A DNA stretch of 64,000 bases from Lantana camara (GCA_037501455.1 CM074855.1:27305001-27369000); one strand, 5' to 3'. Shown: positions 24,155 to 36,080, counted from the first letter of the stretch. Notes: a model not told the origin generated them from the sequence alone. Program-made: numbers and translations.

Positions 24155-25194
24155 GGCCCATCGAGAGTTGTGACAAAGATCTTAGCCCAAATGTCAGGCG
24201 AATGACCGAACATGCTGAGTTGCATCTCGAGGCGCGACATGTGTTTTTCAGGATCAGTCGACCCATTATACGTAGGTAGCCCAGTGGGGATCTTTTCATC
24301 AGTGGTGGATTGAATGATCGCATCACAAAACGGAGACTGAGCTTCTCTTTCGCTGCGGTATCTCCATTGTCGGGCTGGTCGGGGGATCGACGGTGTACGC
24401 CGGGGTGATTTGGATCGTTGACGCCGAGTAGAGCGGGATCGGTTGGGAGAACGGCTATGAGACCCTTGACTCTCACTTCGATAATGACTATCATGTCGAC
24501 TGGGATGGGGAGGTATTTGATTCCGAAGGTCATTTGACCTCACGATGTGCCCCCTATTCGATCTCCTGATCTGGTTAACTCGACCATGGGGCCCAAGTCG
24601 GCTAAAGATCCCACTCGAACTATGAGGGGATTTATCACGCTGGAAGGAGCCTCGTTCCCTCCGGTCGTTATTCCTTCCTCGAGAATGAGAGGGTCGAGAT
24701 CTTTGTCGGGATACACTTTGTCCTCGATGGTCGTCATCTCGACGTATCCTGGTGTCAGTGGGGGTCCTAGAGTCAACTTCATCGTTCGGTTGGAAGGACA
24801 AGCGATCTTGAACTGGCCTTCTGGCACTTCTCTGTGCAGGTTGTGGCTGCTGATGCTGAGGTTGAGGGTGTATAGTTTGTCCAATCCCAGCCCAATATCC
24901 GAGAGGTGGTTGATAATGCAACGGTTGTGCATACCCGGGATGATTCATGACAGGCTGAATGACCTCCACCGGTCGAGTTTGGGGGCACTCCGGCATCTGT
25001 GGTTCCCTCCCTACAGCAGCTACAGTTACAGCTTCATCTCGACAAGCTTTTAAGTATTTATCTAACTCGGGCATCGAGTAGACTAGCTGTGGTGCGATGA
25101 CTATAAGTGCAACAACTTGCAAAGGAATCTGGGGAATGACTTCCCGACCATTTTCGTCGAATAAGCGATTGCTGGTGATATTGTGGGCAGTCAT
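24155..25194 (-). pseudogene. gag: N-terminal gag fragment of element A, cut by the copia insertion
   Basis: The frame opens at ATG 25194 (MTAHNITSNRLFDENG), 21 bp past the primer site, and reads in frame to the insertion edge, about 346 codons. The N-terminal half is Pro/Gln-rich. A long Arg/Ser/His-rich stretch (for example SRSTRRQRSKSPRRTPS) follows, then the start of the capsid domain, ending WAKIFVTTLDGP at the edge. In element B the equivalent capsid block reads WAKVFVTSLVG and continues for several hundred residues to the protease. That part is lost here. The frame beyond 24154 reads copia LTR and is meaningless. Confidence 0.85.
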
Positions 25195-25214
25195 GTTCGA
25201 TGGCTTACTGTTGC

Positions 25215-25234
25215 GTTTCCCACAGACGGCGCCA
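25215..25234 (-). promoter_or_regulatory. Primer-binding site of element A
   Basis: Minus-strand TGGCGCCGTCTGTGGGAA, 2 nt after the LTR end. The same site serves element B (53708-53726). TGGCGCC-type sites are common in Tat/Ogre-like elements. The exact tRNA (probably Asp-like) cannot be settled by eye. Confidence 0.85.
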
Positions 25235-25236
25235 AA

Positions 25237-25863
25237 TGATCGAGCCAAAATCTCAGCTTGGAGTCCGATCGAGAGAATCCGACACGGTCACTCTATTTGT
25301 TGAGGGGAAATGGCCGTCTGACTGCTCGAGACCTGCAACGGATCGAGGTAAACGTGAGCTCCGAGACCAATTCGGGGAAGGTGGGTGTAAGACCCGGGTT
25401 GGTGCTCCGACTCTCAAGTCAGGTTCGATGAAGAGGATCGAAATAATTGAGTGGTGACAAGAGTTAGGTGGGAAAACTTACCATGCAATTAATGAGGAGG
25501 GACTATTTATACTGTGAGGAGAGAGAAGTTACCGCCTCGACGTGTTGGCGTGGGGAGCTGACAGGTGCCCCATTAAGACCGTGCATTAAAGGCGTGGTCG
25601 GCCACTCTTTCCTGCTAGTGGAACAGTGCGCTGGCCGGTCGAGGGGTCTTGGTCGCCCGTAGCGGCCTGGAGGTCCGACTGTGGGTCGACGATCTACGCG
25701 GTAACTTATGTGGGGTAAATGGGTCTTCGAGCGTGATGGTCGAGAGGTAAGCTCCGATCGGATCTCGACCGGGACATGACCTTCGATCGTACACGTGGAG
25801 CAAGGTGATTGGCCCAACTCGATAGCGGGTACGTGCCACGTCAACGTATGTGTACTTGTATCA
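25237..25863 (-). repeat. 5' LTR of element A
   Basis: 627 bp between TGATCGAG and TTGTATCA, placed by the adjacent primer site and the TGAT/ATCA terminal inverted repeat. A minus-strand TATA box GTATAAATAG is at 25503-25512. Its partner LTR lies outside the window, so the right boundary rests on the terminal repeat alone. Confidence 0.75.
25503..25512 (-). promoter_or_regulatory. TATA box in the LTR of element A
   Basis: Minus-strand GTATAAATAG in the middle of the 5' LTR, as expected for the U3 promoter. Confidence 0.65.
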
Positions 25864-27019
25864 AGATTTCAAAAAATATTTCTTTATAAAAAAAATAAAA
25901 AAGAACTATAAATTAGTATACAAATAAATACCACGAAAAGTATGTATTGGAGTCCTAGCAGCCATCTCCTATTAGTATCTTTAATTAAATCTCCCGCGAC
26001 CTCGTTCATTGTATGTTCCTATTAGTATCTTTAATTAAATCTCCCGCGGCCTCGTTCATTGTATATTTGTAAAAATTTCTGTCGGAATTTCAATTATCCC
26101 AACTCAAATCAGGTTTCTCCCAACATAACAAACCTCTGCAAGTTTCTTGATTTTATGCAACTTAAAATTTTGGGGCTCCTTGAGTTTTATAAATAATGAA
26201 TTAATAGTTAATAAAAGGAAATCTCCTTAATTGATGTCAAGATTTGATCATATTATTGTGTATAATTATTTACCTAACAAAGTATTAAGAAAAAAGTAAA
26301 TTTCCTTAATTTACGTCCAATTACCATTTAATTGTGCACGTTATTGTTATAATGTAATATTTTTATATCGATTTTTATTATTCTATGCAAGATAGTGGAG
26401 TAATTAAGTAAACTAATCAAGAAAAAAATTTGAATTTAAATTTAAAATTTTATTGGGTTATCTTGAAAATGTCATATTTTGTGGATTCAAAATAAATTTT
26501 ACCATAAATTAATAATTTAATTGAGGATAACTTCCAAAAATTAAGGGATGTATATGATTAATAAATTAATTAATTAATGCAATAACCATCAACCAATCAA
26601 ATTTTTTATTTTTAATTAAAAATCTCAAAAAAATCACAAAATTATATTGAGGCAAAATTGATATAATTTGGGTCAAACACACCCTTCCTATATATTATAG
26701 TATAGATTTCATTTAATTCATAACTATTAAAATTAATATTTTCATATTTTATATAATCACTAAATTTATAATAAATAAGTGAATAAGAAGATAATACCAT
26801 TAGTAAAAAAATATTCTAAAAGAATTAAAAAATAATTGAGAAAGGATAGAGCTAAATTTTATTTTATTTTTTCTCTACCTATTTACGTCAAATACGAAGT
26901 ATTTATAGAAAGAATGTAAGATATAAATTCTAAGGGTTTACACAATATTTAGAGAATATTCTATGAGATGTTTACAATAAAATATATTCTAAAAGTAACA
27001 TTAACAAATATCTCTTAAA
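25864..27019. other. AT-rich intergenic DNA with a 50-bp tandem duplication and a Helitron-type 5' end
   Basis: A 50-bp unit is duplicated head-to-tail at about 25968-26067 (two differences at most seen). At 26706 the minus strand starts TCTATACTATAATATATAGG after an A, the usual form of a plant Helitron 5' terminus, with the body running leftward. Its 3' end was not found. No coding capacity seen. Confidence 0.5.
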
Positions 27020-27050
27020 CTAGAATGAACCCACCCCGTGCGATACACGG
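27020..27050 (-). mobile_element. Helitron-type 3' terminus (hairpin + CTAG)
   Basis: On the minus strand the hairpin CCGTG-tatcg-CACGG (27036-27050) is followed by 12 nt and CTAG, then T as the next host base. This is the standard Helitron 3' end. The body would extend to the right. A candidate 5' terminus is at 36440, which would make an element of about 4.6 kb once the solo LTR is subtracted. Confidence 0.6.
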
Positions 27051-28470
27051 TAATTATTTCGATATTATTTTCTATTAACATTTTTCTTCAAAAAAGAGAA
27101 AAGATGGTCGATTGAAAATTTTGTTTTTAGATAGTTTTTTCACTTCATCCAAAGATAAGAGAGAAAGAAAAACATTTGCACGTTTTATATTTTATTTAAA
27201 AATTAAATCACACAATAAAGGTAAAAAGTAAACGGATACTTTCACCCCTGTTGATAGTTATTTAGGATATTTACCTATTTGATGCTATGTATTCAATCTA
27301 AGGATATTAGAGATAAGAAAAGAAAAACGACATAAACAAAGATTTAAAAAAGTAATAAGGTTAAAAGACATCATAATATCATTCTTTGTGTAACTATACG
27401 AAATATTAGAATCGAAAGAATGTTACGTATATAATTTTTTTTTTTTTTTTTTTTTTGTGAAAAGCTACACATATAAATGCATTCAAGAAGATAAAAATTA
27501 TAAAATAAAAAAAAATGATGTACAATACTTTGATTGATAAATTTCAAAGTGCAATGAAAATGATAAATGTAAAGGTCGGAGAAGAACTAAAAAATCTTAA
27601 AATTGCGATAAGAAACATAAAAATAGGTTAATATATGTATCTAAAAATATAAGACCTGTCAAGATGGAAACTTAAATCATTAAAAATGAGTAAGAGAACA
27701 TAAAGCTCATAAAACTATAAAATAATAGCTTTCAAAAATCTTAAGAAAATCTTCAACATAACTCAAAAAAAAAAAAAAAAAAAAAAAAGTAGAAAATCAA
27801 TTAAAAATCGCAAGAAGAAAAATAAATATATAGGAATTAAAAAGTAAAATTCCAACTATCAAAAAAATACCAATTTGTTCTTAGAATTTCATGACAAATG
27901 GATTATTATTCACTGTTAACTGTGCTTATTCTTCAATTTATTTTTCAAGATATAGAGTTTAGCAATCGAAACCTCTATTACTTTCTTATACATGTTAAAT
28001 AATGGATTTTATTTATGTAAGAGTTAATATTCTAAACTATAAAAGATTGAAGGAAAAATCTCAAATTTGGACGGTTACCATAAATAATAAAGTATTTAGC
28101 TAAGATATATATGATTATTGCATAAATTAAGGGATTCCATAAATACTATTTTAAATTTGATTAATAGTTAAATATTTCTTCTAATAAAATAATATAAATT
28201 TCTAAAAAGTCACCATTTGATCAAAATTGAACTAATTAAGGTTTAAAAATATTTGTCTAAATATATAATTTGATTTTTAAAAGAGAAGAAAGATTTGACC
28301 AATAAGATAAAAACTCAACATCCAAAAGATGTTGCCATTAGCTCTTAACAAATGAAAATTTTGACCAATACTAATATGGAAAAATCCATCATACTTGAAT
28401 TAAAGTTATTAATTATATTTTTCATCCAAAAGATGTCTTCTTTGACAAAGGAAAATTTTGCCCAAAAGAT
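27051..28470. other. AT-rich DNA, probable interior of a Helitron-type element
   Basis: No ORF of interest. T-run at about 27436-27456 and A-run at about 27766-27788. Sequence near 28225-28290 resembles the blocks that follow the Helitron-type 5' ends at 35258 and 36198. Confidence 0.4.
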
Positions 28471-29308
28471 GTCGCTGTAACGCCCCGTTTTCCCGACAAG
28501 TCAAGTACGACGTCACGAGAGAGTTTAATTTAGTAATTATGTGATTTATGTGACGTCGCATGTTAAACGTGTCAACGTGTAATTTATTTAATTATGTGCG
28601 CTTTAGAATTTTATTTAAATTGTTCTTGGACTCAATTGTCCAATAAATTGCAAGTTAGGAACCTAATTTTATTTAGGGTGTTTTGAGGCCTTCAAGGCTA
28701 CTTTGAGCCCGGGGATTCGGATTCGAATTCCAACCTTATTATTGAGTTCGTTTCGGTGATTCGGATTCAAATACTTAACCTTTTATTTTGCTAAAGCTAT
28801 TTGATTGCCCAACCGTTTTAAATCCGATTCGGGTGGACTGGATACCGTTTGACCCTACCCGTTTGACCAGCCCTAAAAGGGCCAGCCTTCTCTCTCTCTC
28901 TCCTCACTCTTGATCGATCAACAACAGCACACAAGGAAGAAAGAGAAATTTCCCCATTTTGGCACCAAGACCTCAAATTCGGGTTTTCAAGATCCGACCA
29001 TCCGATCAACGACCTAAGGTAAGATTCGTGTTCTATTCGTTACGTGCTTTAATTTGATGTACCTTTCATGCCCCAGAATTGTGTCTATGTGTTGTTTTGG
29101 GAAGATGGTGAATAGTAGCCGGGGTATGAGTTTTGTATGATTAATGTCGTTTTACGAGTTCTAATGTGCATATATGTGACCTACATGTTTTATTTGGTCC
29201 GTGGTATGAATTTCATGCTTTTTGGAGTACTTTGGGGCTGTGGTTGTGTGTAAAGTGTGCCTTTTCCGCCATTGTTGCTGTTTCTGCTTCGTACCAGGTG
29301 TTCCAGGT

Positions 29309-29510
29309 GGGAACGGCCGTTCCCGTGTTGTACTGGAGTTGGGAACGGCCATTCCCAGGGGACATACCAGCCAATTCTTTACAGAGCCGCGGGGAGAAGT
29401 TCGGGGCGCTGGGAACGGCCGTTCCCAGCTCAAGCATGGAACCAGAACGACCATTCCCATGGGCGGGACTGCTGAGCATGGTCGTTCCCAGAGCTAGCGA
29501 GGTCGTTCCC
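29309..29510. repeat. Palindrome cluster GGGAACGGCCGTTCCC in the solo LTR
   Basis: Full palindromes at 29309-29324, 29341-29356 (one mismatch) and 29411-29426. Degenerate or half copies lie near 29443, 29476 and 29499. The same motif and copy number as in the TR-GAG LTR, but with different spacer sequence. Confidence 0.85.
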
Positions 29511-30214
29511 GGCACTTTTCCAGTGCTTTTATGTGTTTTGTTCGTGTATTGTTATTTCATGACTTCCTTTGCATGTCTAAATATTATTACATCATTTTAC
29601 TTACATAATTTCATGTAATTGAACTCGTTTATTGAATGTAAGTGCTAATTGATTTAATTACCCTTAAATGCACATAAGAACATGATCATGACTTACTTAA
29701 CATTTTGTATATTGTTCCATGACTTTCATGCCATTTCATATCAATGTCGTGCGTCGTAATTGGTATCATTATTGAGTCTCCTCTCACGAGTACACATTGT
29801 TTCCTTTCTTGTCCAGTTCTTCTCCAGGGCGGAGATCATCGATCGAGTGAACACTTTCTTGCACGTCGTTTTGTTCTGTCACTTGTCAGGTGAGGTTTAA
29901 TTTCTAGATACATAGAACCATTACAACCCTTACGTGAACTTTCGGCCAAAAGGTATCTATATATCTATAGTTTTCTAAACTCTATTGATTTTCCACTGAT
30001 CTATTAAAATTGTACTGTATTGATTGATTGATTGACTATTTTGGCGAGTATATTGTACAACACCGTGGGCCCGAGGGTAGTGACTTGAGCCAACCGAGGA
30101 AGCATGGGCTGACGGGTAACTCTAGCGCTATCCTCACTAAATTGGGATGACCCCTGAACCCCCTAGGAGATTAGGGGAGGAAGGAGTTCCGGGCTTAGGG
30201 AATCATGAACCCTC

Positions 30215-32425
30215 TGCTGGGAGGTGGACCCAGAACAGTAGCAGTCCGGGACCACATTTTAAAATTTTACTTTAATATACAGGTATCAAAATATTTCTTA
30301 AAATATTTAAATACAAACAGCGGAAGACTAGTCGGAACTACTCAAGTATATACATGCAATTGATAATAAATTTTAAATCACAAAGCAGATAAATAAAGCA
30401 TGCAATTAACACTTAAGAGCACCTAATTCATCATGCTTAAATTAAAAAAAAACAATATAAAATACCTTTCACCGAAGATGGCTACTGCACCCGGAGCTCG
30501 CCTCCCGAGAACCCGATTCCCGATCTCCTCGCGAAATCGGTAGAGCTTCCCTGCAATTACCCCAGGGACACCCTCGGAGTGTGGGCTCCGAAAGTATTTC
30601 TCTAAATACTTAGAGAAAATAAAACTTTAAACTAAAAACCCTTTTCAGGGTTTATTCTCCCGAAATCAGGCGTTTATATATAAACACCTAATTAAAATTA
30701 ATTCCAAAATAAATCGGAATTAACTAGGAGAATGGGATATGGTTTCAAAGCTTAAACTCAGCCAAAACCACCTACCAAAGTTGGATGGAAAAAATGAAAT
30801 GCCAAGGCCCCTATTTATAGGGGAAAAACCGAGGGCAAAATAGTAATTTTACCCCCCACTTGCGTGTGCAACTTGGGCACGCAAACCAAGGTTACTACGT
30901 CGTAGATATCTCAGCCACGAGTCCAACGCCGCCGGCCGTTCGCCGATCGGAGATCTCACGCGCCCACACGCGCGGCCACAAGGCGGCGCGTGTGATCACT
31001 TGCGGTTTAGGGTTTCCGGTGTCGTGGCCTCTTCTGGAGCTGCCACGTGTCCGGGTCTGGTCCGACCCGGAACCGACCCGATCCGGCCCTATCCGCGAAC
31101 CGACCCGTTGACTCGGCCCTGACCCATTTGACCGACCCGGTCCGGATCAAATATGGACCGTTGATTCACGATGACGTGGTACGATCTGGGCCGTCCACGT
31201 GTCGCACACGTGGCGTGCCATGCGGCTGCCCAATCAGCGCTACCTGGGCCCACTTGTTGGCGTGGCGTGACACGTCAGTGCCACGTCAGCATTTTTTTTT
31301 TTTTTTTATAAAAAAAATTAAAATTTTATTTTCTCCAAAATAAAATTCCGGGCATTTCCAACTTTTTGGAATTACAATTTATTTTCTTAAAATAAATTTC
31401 TTGGCTATTTTTAAACACTTTGAAAATTTATTTCTTTCATTCCTTTTAACGTTTTATCTTCGGGTTTTCGATTGGGGCTTGCAGGGGGACCTGCAGGACT
31501 AATTAATTTTAGCTCCAAACGGGTTAATATATTATCATCCCATGATAATAATTAATTACCGTTTAACAATATTTAATTCCACTAAATAAATATTGTTGCA
31601 CTCTAAAATTAATTAAATTACTCACGAATTTTTCGATCTAGAATAATTTTGCATTTTACTCCTCCGTGTAGATATCCATGAAAAATAAATTAATACTACT
31701 ATCATTTATTTTTCACTTTTAATCTGAAATCTCCTGATTTGCCTTAAGTTCAAATTTCTTGTACGTGAAACACATTCAACATACAACTTCAGTGACGTAT
31801 CACACGAAGTACTTTGGCCAAAGTTTTAATTTGAACTTTGCAAATCTATTTCAGGAACATCTTTTAACTTTCCAGCAAAGCCACAGATTCCTCGATCAAT
31901 ATTTCTCTTTAGCACATTTCATGTAATCACTGAACGCACAAAGGTTTCGGTCATTCGATATCGAGACCTCACTTATGAGTAAGTTATAATGATTAACACT
32001 ACATGCCTAAAGTCGAAATACTACCAGGATTAAGAGTTCAATGCTCCATAAGATTTGTTTATTTTAGATAGTAGTTTAAAATGAACTATCTTAGTGGTCC
32101 AGTTCAATGTTTCCAAATCTATTGAAAATCATCAATGTGTTATAACTGGAAACTTCATTTCCCTATGACGAAAGACTAATCATCTTATATAACACATTAT
32201 AGTCTCAATAAGAACTTATTCTTATCATATCGACTAGAACTTTAATAACACGTGATTTCGACATCCAAAGTCCTTTCCTATGAAACACATTTCATATAAG
32301 AATATCATCACACGTTATTAATTATGTTAATATACTCATAACTTGCTATAATTTCACTTTTATTAATCCAACAAAATACGAAGTATTTACAAAGAAATTG
32401 GATTTTCAGGGCACTAATCCCAACA
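30215..32425 (-). mobile_element. Solo LTR of a copia-type retrotransposon, nested in the solo LTR
   Basis: On the minus strand it starts TGTTGGGATTAGTGCCC, a wording shared by many plant copia LTRs, and ends CTCCCAGCA. It is flanked by CCCTC on both sides (30210-30214 and 32426-32430). The related LTR copy at about 61494 preserves the uninterrupted site (GAACCCTATGCCCA). A TATA box CTATAAATAG lies at 30811-30820. There is no interior, so it is a solo LTR of 2211 bp. Confidence 0.85.
30811..30820 (-). promoter_or_regulatory. TATA box in the solo copia-type LTR
   Basis: Minus-strand CTATAAATAG followed by GGGGCC, typical of an LTR promoter. Confidence 0.6.
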
Positions 32426-33301
32426 CCCTCTGCCCAGATTGAATGGATGGCGGGGCCTTGCAATCCCCCATCACCCGGAGGAAGAAGGATGGACTGAAAC
32501 TGTTAATTGTGCACTGTAAATAGATTGCTTGATCACCTAATCACTTAATAACTGAATGATTGTACACTGTCGGAGTAAGGTTGGAGATTTGCCCTCACTC
32601 GTCGGGCCACTGATTGATTGATTGAAATTGATTGAAGTGTCTAATTTGATAGTTGTAATCTCGGGCGAGTTCTTAGTATTCTTGAATTTACTTTGTTTTC
32701 AATTATAAAACCTTACCCGAGGTTATAACTTGCATGTTATTTGCGCTTATATATATTATGCCCCTCGTTCAGTCTTGTGGAGACTGACACCTCACTTTTC
32801 AGTTTTGCAGGTGGTGTGCTAGGCGGAAGTCAGAGTCGTGTCTTGTCTTTCCTTTCGAGTCTTGTTCCAGTCTCTCCACTTCCACTCATTGCATATTGTA
32901 TTTTAATTACTGTATTGAATTTGCTATTGGATTAGTATGCTACTTACTGAATTAAATTGAACTCGGGACAGGTTTCTAGGGCTTTAGTTGAACCCGTTTT
33001 ATGTTATTGTATTGAATTGATTCGGGACAGATTAGGACAGGTTCATTGAATTAGTAGAACCCGTATTTACTTTCCTTGAACTTGTATTCATTTTATTGAT
33101 ATTGAATAGATAATTGCCTTACTTTCGCACCTTGATCATTGTTGATTGTTTCAGGGTTAGATTCCGCCTAGCTAGGACTGTCTTTTCATTGTCTTCCGTT
33201 CGCTGTGAGTTTAGCTCATGTATGGATCATTCCATTTCATATGTGGATCGAACTCACAGTGCGGGGGATGTGGTGCCTATCGTCCCGGGTGCTACAGTCG
33301 C

Positions 33302-34116
33302 CCTTAAAAATTCAAAATTAAATATAAACTTTTAAATAAAAATTAAAAAGATATTTATTTTGTAAAGGATGATTAATGATGGTTTCCAACCACGATAAAA
33401 AAACATCTATTTAAATTCATATATATTACACACTGAAATAATATAAAACATAAAAAAAGTTATTATTATTTCTTAATTAATAATATGGTGAAGATGGACA
33501 AAATAAGAATTTAAAAACCACAAACTTAAAATAAGATAAACTGAAATACACTTAAAAAGATATGAAAAATGCATAGAATTTAGAAAAAAATAGGGCGAAG
33601 AAAAAATAAGTATATATATATCATATTAATGAACTCAACATACATCTCCCATTTTATAGAAAAACACCTTCCAAAATAAAAGTTTATAAAACAACAATAA
33701 AAAAGAAATAAAAGAATTTAAATCAAATAAATAATTCTTCTACCATTCCATTCAAACCTGAAAATATGTAACTTAAAATATATAACCGCTTAAGTATGAT
33801 TCAGAAGCTCTATAGGAAGTGATTCATATTCAAAAAGTTCCAAAAAATCTCGCTAAAATAAACAAAAATAACAAATACTGCAAATTAAAATAATTGAGAA
33901 AAATATCAAAATAAAATAACAATAAATATTAAACAAATCAAAAAATATAAATTAATAAGTTTATTGATGAACATCACAATAAGATTTTTTTTTTTTTTTA
34001 AAATTCAACACAAAATCAAATCTTTCAGAATAGGATTCACATCAACTACAACCCACAAGAAGTAAATCACATGGCAAATAGATTTATAATTCTCAATAAT
34101 CATAAGACCCATCACT
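33302..34116. other. AT-rich DNA downstream of the SF3B5-like exon
   Basis: No gene seen. On the minus strand the first 200 bp beyond the SF3B5-like stop could be its 3' UTR. Confidence 0.4.
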
Positions 34117-34377
34117 TCATTCATCTTCTCTCTTCGAAGGAAGATCGCATGGCAACAACATTTTCTGCATAAAATTGTATCGCTCCCGACCAATAGATTC
34201 ATTCTCGACGAGAACGAAGTAGGCCAACATCAGATAACGGCCATCATAGAATACGTAACTATCTCGATAGATGTTAACAACCCATTCAAATCGAGTCAAG
34301 TCAGCATGGCCAGTGCCGACATACTTGGCCTGCAAATGTTCGAGCTGGGAGTTGATGTTAAACTTGTCACTAAACTC
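34117..34377 (-). pseudogene. SF3B5 (SF3b10)-like splicing-factor copy, near full length, no start codon in this exon
   Basis: The minus-strand frame reads EFSDKFNINSQLEHLQAKYV and on through GTGHADLTRFEWVVN and NESIGRERYNFMQKMLLPC to the stop at 34117-34119, 86 residues. SF3B5 is an 86-87-residue subunit of the SF3b complex of U2 snRNP, active in branch-site recognition in the nucleus; the blocks LEHLQAKYVGTGHAD and ENESIGRERYNFMQKMLLPC are characteristic. The exon is preceded by TTATTGTTATTCAG, a good splice acceptor, so an upstream exon may supply the start; I could not identify it. The middle (YRDSYVFYDGRYLMLAYFVLV) departs from what I recall of plant SF3B5, suggesting relaxed constraint. 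Its location among Helitron termini suggests a captured or duplicated copy rather than the main gene. It could still be expressed. Confidence 0.75.
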
Positions 34378-35340
34378 CTGAATAACAATAAGTTAATTAC
34401 ATCAAAATAATCAAAATAATCATGAACAATTATATATAAACAAAATTAAAAAAAAAAAATTGATAAAGCTGAAAGAAAAAATATAAATATCAAATAATTA
34501 ACTTAAAAGGTTGAATAACAACAACAATCTACTATGAAAAAAAAATAAGAACACGTAAGTTAACAACAAAATGAAGGAACATATGCGAGAAAAAAATTGG
34601 TTGTTCGTAAAGAGAGAAAGAAAGTAATATAATAAAGTGAGTAATATAAAAAATGAATGAAAAGGAAGAAATGAGTTTCATTTTATAATGTAGGGTAAAT
34701 AAATATTTTATAATTACATAAAAATATTACTATATATAAAATCAATTAGCATTAATTATGATTTTCAAATTTGAAATCATAGAAGTGACAATAAATTAGG
34801 TATTGATTGGTAGATAATTATTTACATTTATAGATTAAATTTCATCCAAATTAATTTATATGTATATATATAAATAATGCATTCCAAATAAATAAATTAA
34901 TAATAATTTTCTTAATTAATTAAAAGAAATTGAAATTAAATGAATTAATTTTTGAAATAAATAAATAGTATAGCATTTAGTTCGTATTCCATATTTTAAC
35001 ATATGAAAATTTTAATTCATTTAATTTAGTTACCACATTTTGGAATGATCATGCAAATAATTTCCTTTTTATTTTTTCAAATGATTTAGACAAAATATAA
35101 GGGATTAATTACATTCACATTAATAGTGGATAATTAGGATAAATAAATATCAATTTACAACTTATAAAAGAATTATAAAATTATGTCAAAAAAAATTCTA
35201 TTTGATCAAAATTGCACAATTAAAATCAAATATTGTTATAAATATATAATAATATAGATATAAATATAAATTTATTAAGTATTAATTTTAAATTTAAAAG
35301 AAATAATTAATTTGATGGAGTAATTTAATTAATTTGTATC

Positions 35341-35343
<3 letters not shown>
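34378..35343. other. AT-rich DNA upstream of the SF3B5-like exon
   Basis: Contains pyrimidine-rich minus-strand sequence that could be intron and a TATA-like TATAAAATG near 34685, but no recognisable first exon. At 35258 the minus strand has a Helitron-type 5' start (TCTATATTATTATATATTTA). Confidence 0.4.

Positions 35344-35411
<68 letters not shown>
35344..35411. repeat. (AT)n microsatellite, about 68 bp
   Basis: Uninterrupted AT dinucleotides. It interrupts a partial third copy of the 341-bp repeat that follows. Confidence 0.9.
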
Positions 35412-35415
<4 letters not shown>

Positions 35416-36080
35416 CTATTAATTTTAGATTTAAAAAAATTAATTAATTTGATGGAGTAATTTAAGAAACTTAATTAATTCTCATTATTTTGTAATGTTT
35501 GAATTTAAACTTGAAATTGCAGTGGTTTTTTATGGAAATTGTATCCGTGATTTAAGTAATTAGCCGCTAAAATTAATTGAATAAATAGATCAAATATATG
35601 CATATAATACTAACCCTACTTAATTAGTAGAAATATCAAAATTAATTCCATTCCGTCAAACTTGTCAAGATTAATTATTTTCCTTAGTTACTATTTTTTT
35701 AAATTTATTTTTATAAAAAAAATAATATACAAAATAAAGATAAATATATATGTTAATTATTAATTTTAGATTAAAAAAAATTAATTAATTTGATGGAGTA
35801 ATTTAAGAAACTTAATTAATTCTCATTATTTTGTAATGTTTGAATTTAAACTTGAAATTGTAGTGGTTTTTTATGGAAATTGTATCTGTGATTTAAGTAA
35901 TTAGCCACTAAAAATTAATTGAATAAATATATCAAATATATGCATATAATATTAACCTTACTTAATTAGTAGAAATATCAAAATTAATTCCATTCCGTCA
36001 AACTTGTCAAGATTAATTATTTTCCTTAGTTACTATTTTTTTAAACTTGTTTTTATAAAAAAAATAATATACAAAATAAA
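35412..36080. repeat. 341-bp tandem duplication
   Basis: Two adjacent copies start at 35412 (TTAACTATTAATTTTAG) and 35753 (TTAATTATTAATTTTAG) and stay alignable to the A-rich tail at about 36080, with few differences. A partial copy (35275-35335) precedes the AT microsatellite. No coding capacity. Confidence 0.8.

Larger units (their letters stand above)
1..25863 (-). mobile_element. Element A: Ty3/Gypsy, Tat lineage, interrupted by a nested copia-type element; left LTR off-window
   Basis: Read on the minus strand the order is 5' LTR (25237-25863), primer-binding site, gag fragment, nested insertion (4803-24154), then protease, reverse transcriptase, two RNase H domains, integrase and the tail of an antisense ORF at 3-377. 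The 3' LTR lies left of the window. The second, archaeal-type RNase H after the usual Ty3 RNase H, and an antisense ORF between pol and the 3' LTR, are known hallmarks of plant Tat/Retand-like elements. A possible target-site copy on the right is AGATT at 25864-25868; its partner is outside the window. About 0.9 kb of gag and linker, judged against element B, is missing at the nested insertion. Confidence 0.88.
28476..33296 (+). mobile_element. Solo LTR of a relative of the TR-GAG element, split by a solo copia-type LTR
   Basis: It opens TGTAACGCCCCG and ends GGTGCTACA, the inverse of the TR-GAG LTR ends, and is flanked by the 5-bp duplication GTCGC (28471-28475 and 33297-33301). No primer site, gag or second LTR follows, so it is a solo LTR left by LTR-LTR recombination. 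Without the nested 2211-bp insertion and its duplicated site it is about 2.6 kb. It shares with the TR-GAG LTR the start block, the CCTAAG/GTAAGAT site (29013-29024), the palindrome cluster, the block CAGGGCGGAGATCATCG near 29826 and the LTR end. Confidence 0.9.

Noticed and set aside
24547..25053. Plus-strand 168-codon ORF opposite gag of element A
   Set aside because: It is a shadow of the Arg/Ser-rich gag frame, with no homology or signal. It is not in the position of the known antisense gene.
30210..32433. hAT transposon with an 8-bp duplication CCCTCTGC
   Set aside because: The ends are TG...CA with a 5-bp CCCTC duplication and a TATA box in LTR position, and the start TGTTGGGATTAGTGCCC is copia-like. 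The extra TGC match is chance.
34005..34202. Minus-strand ORF overlapping the SF3B5-like stop region
   Set aside because: Different frame from the recognised protein; probably 3' UTR sequence.
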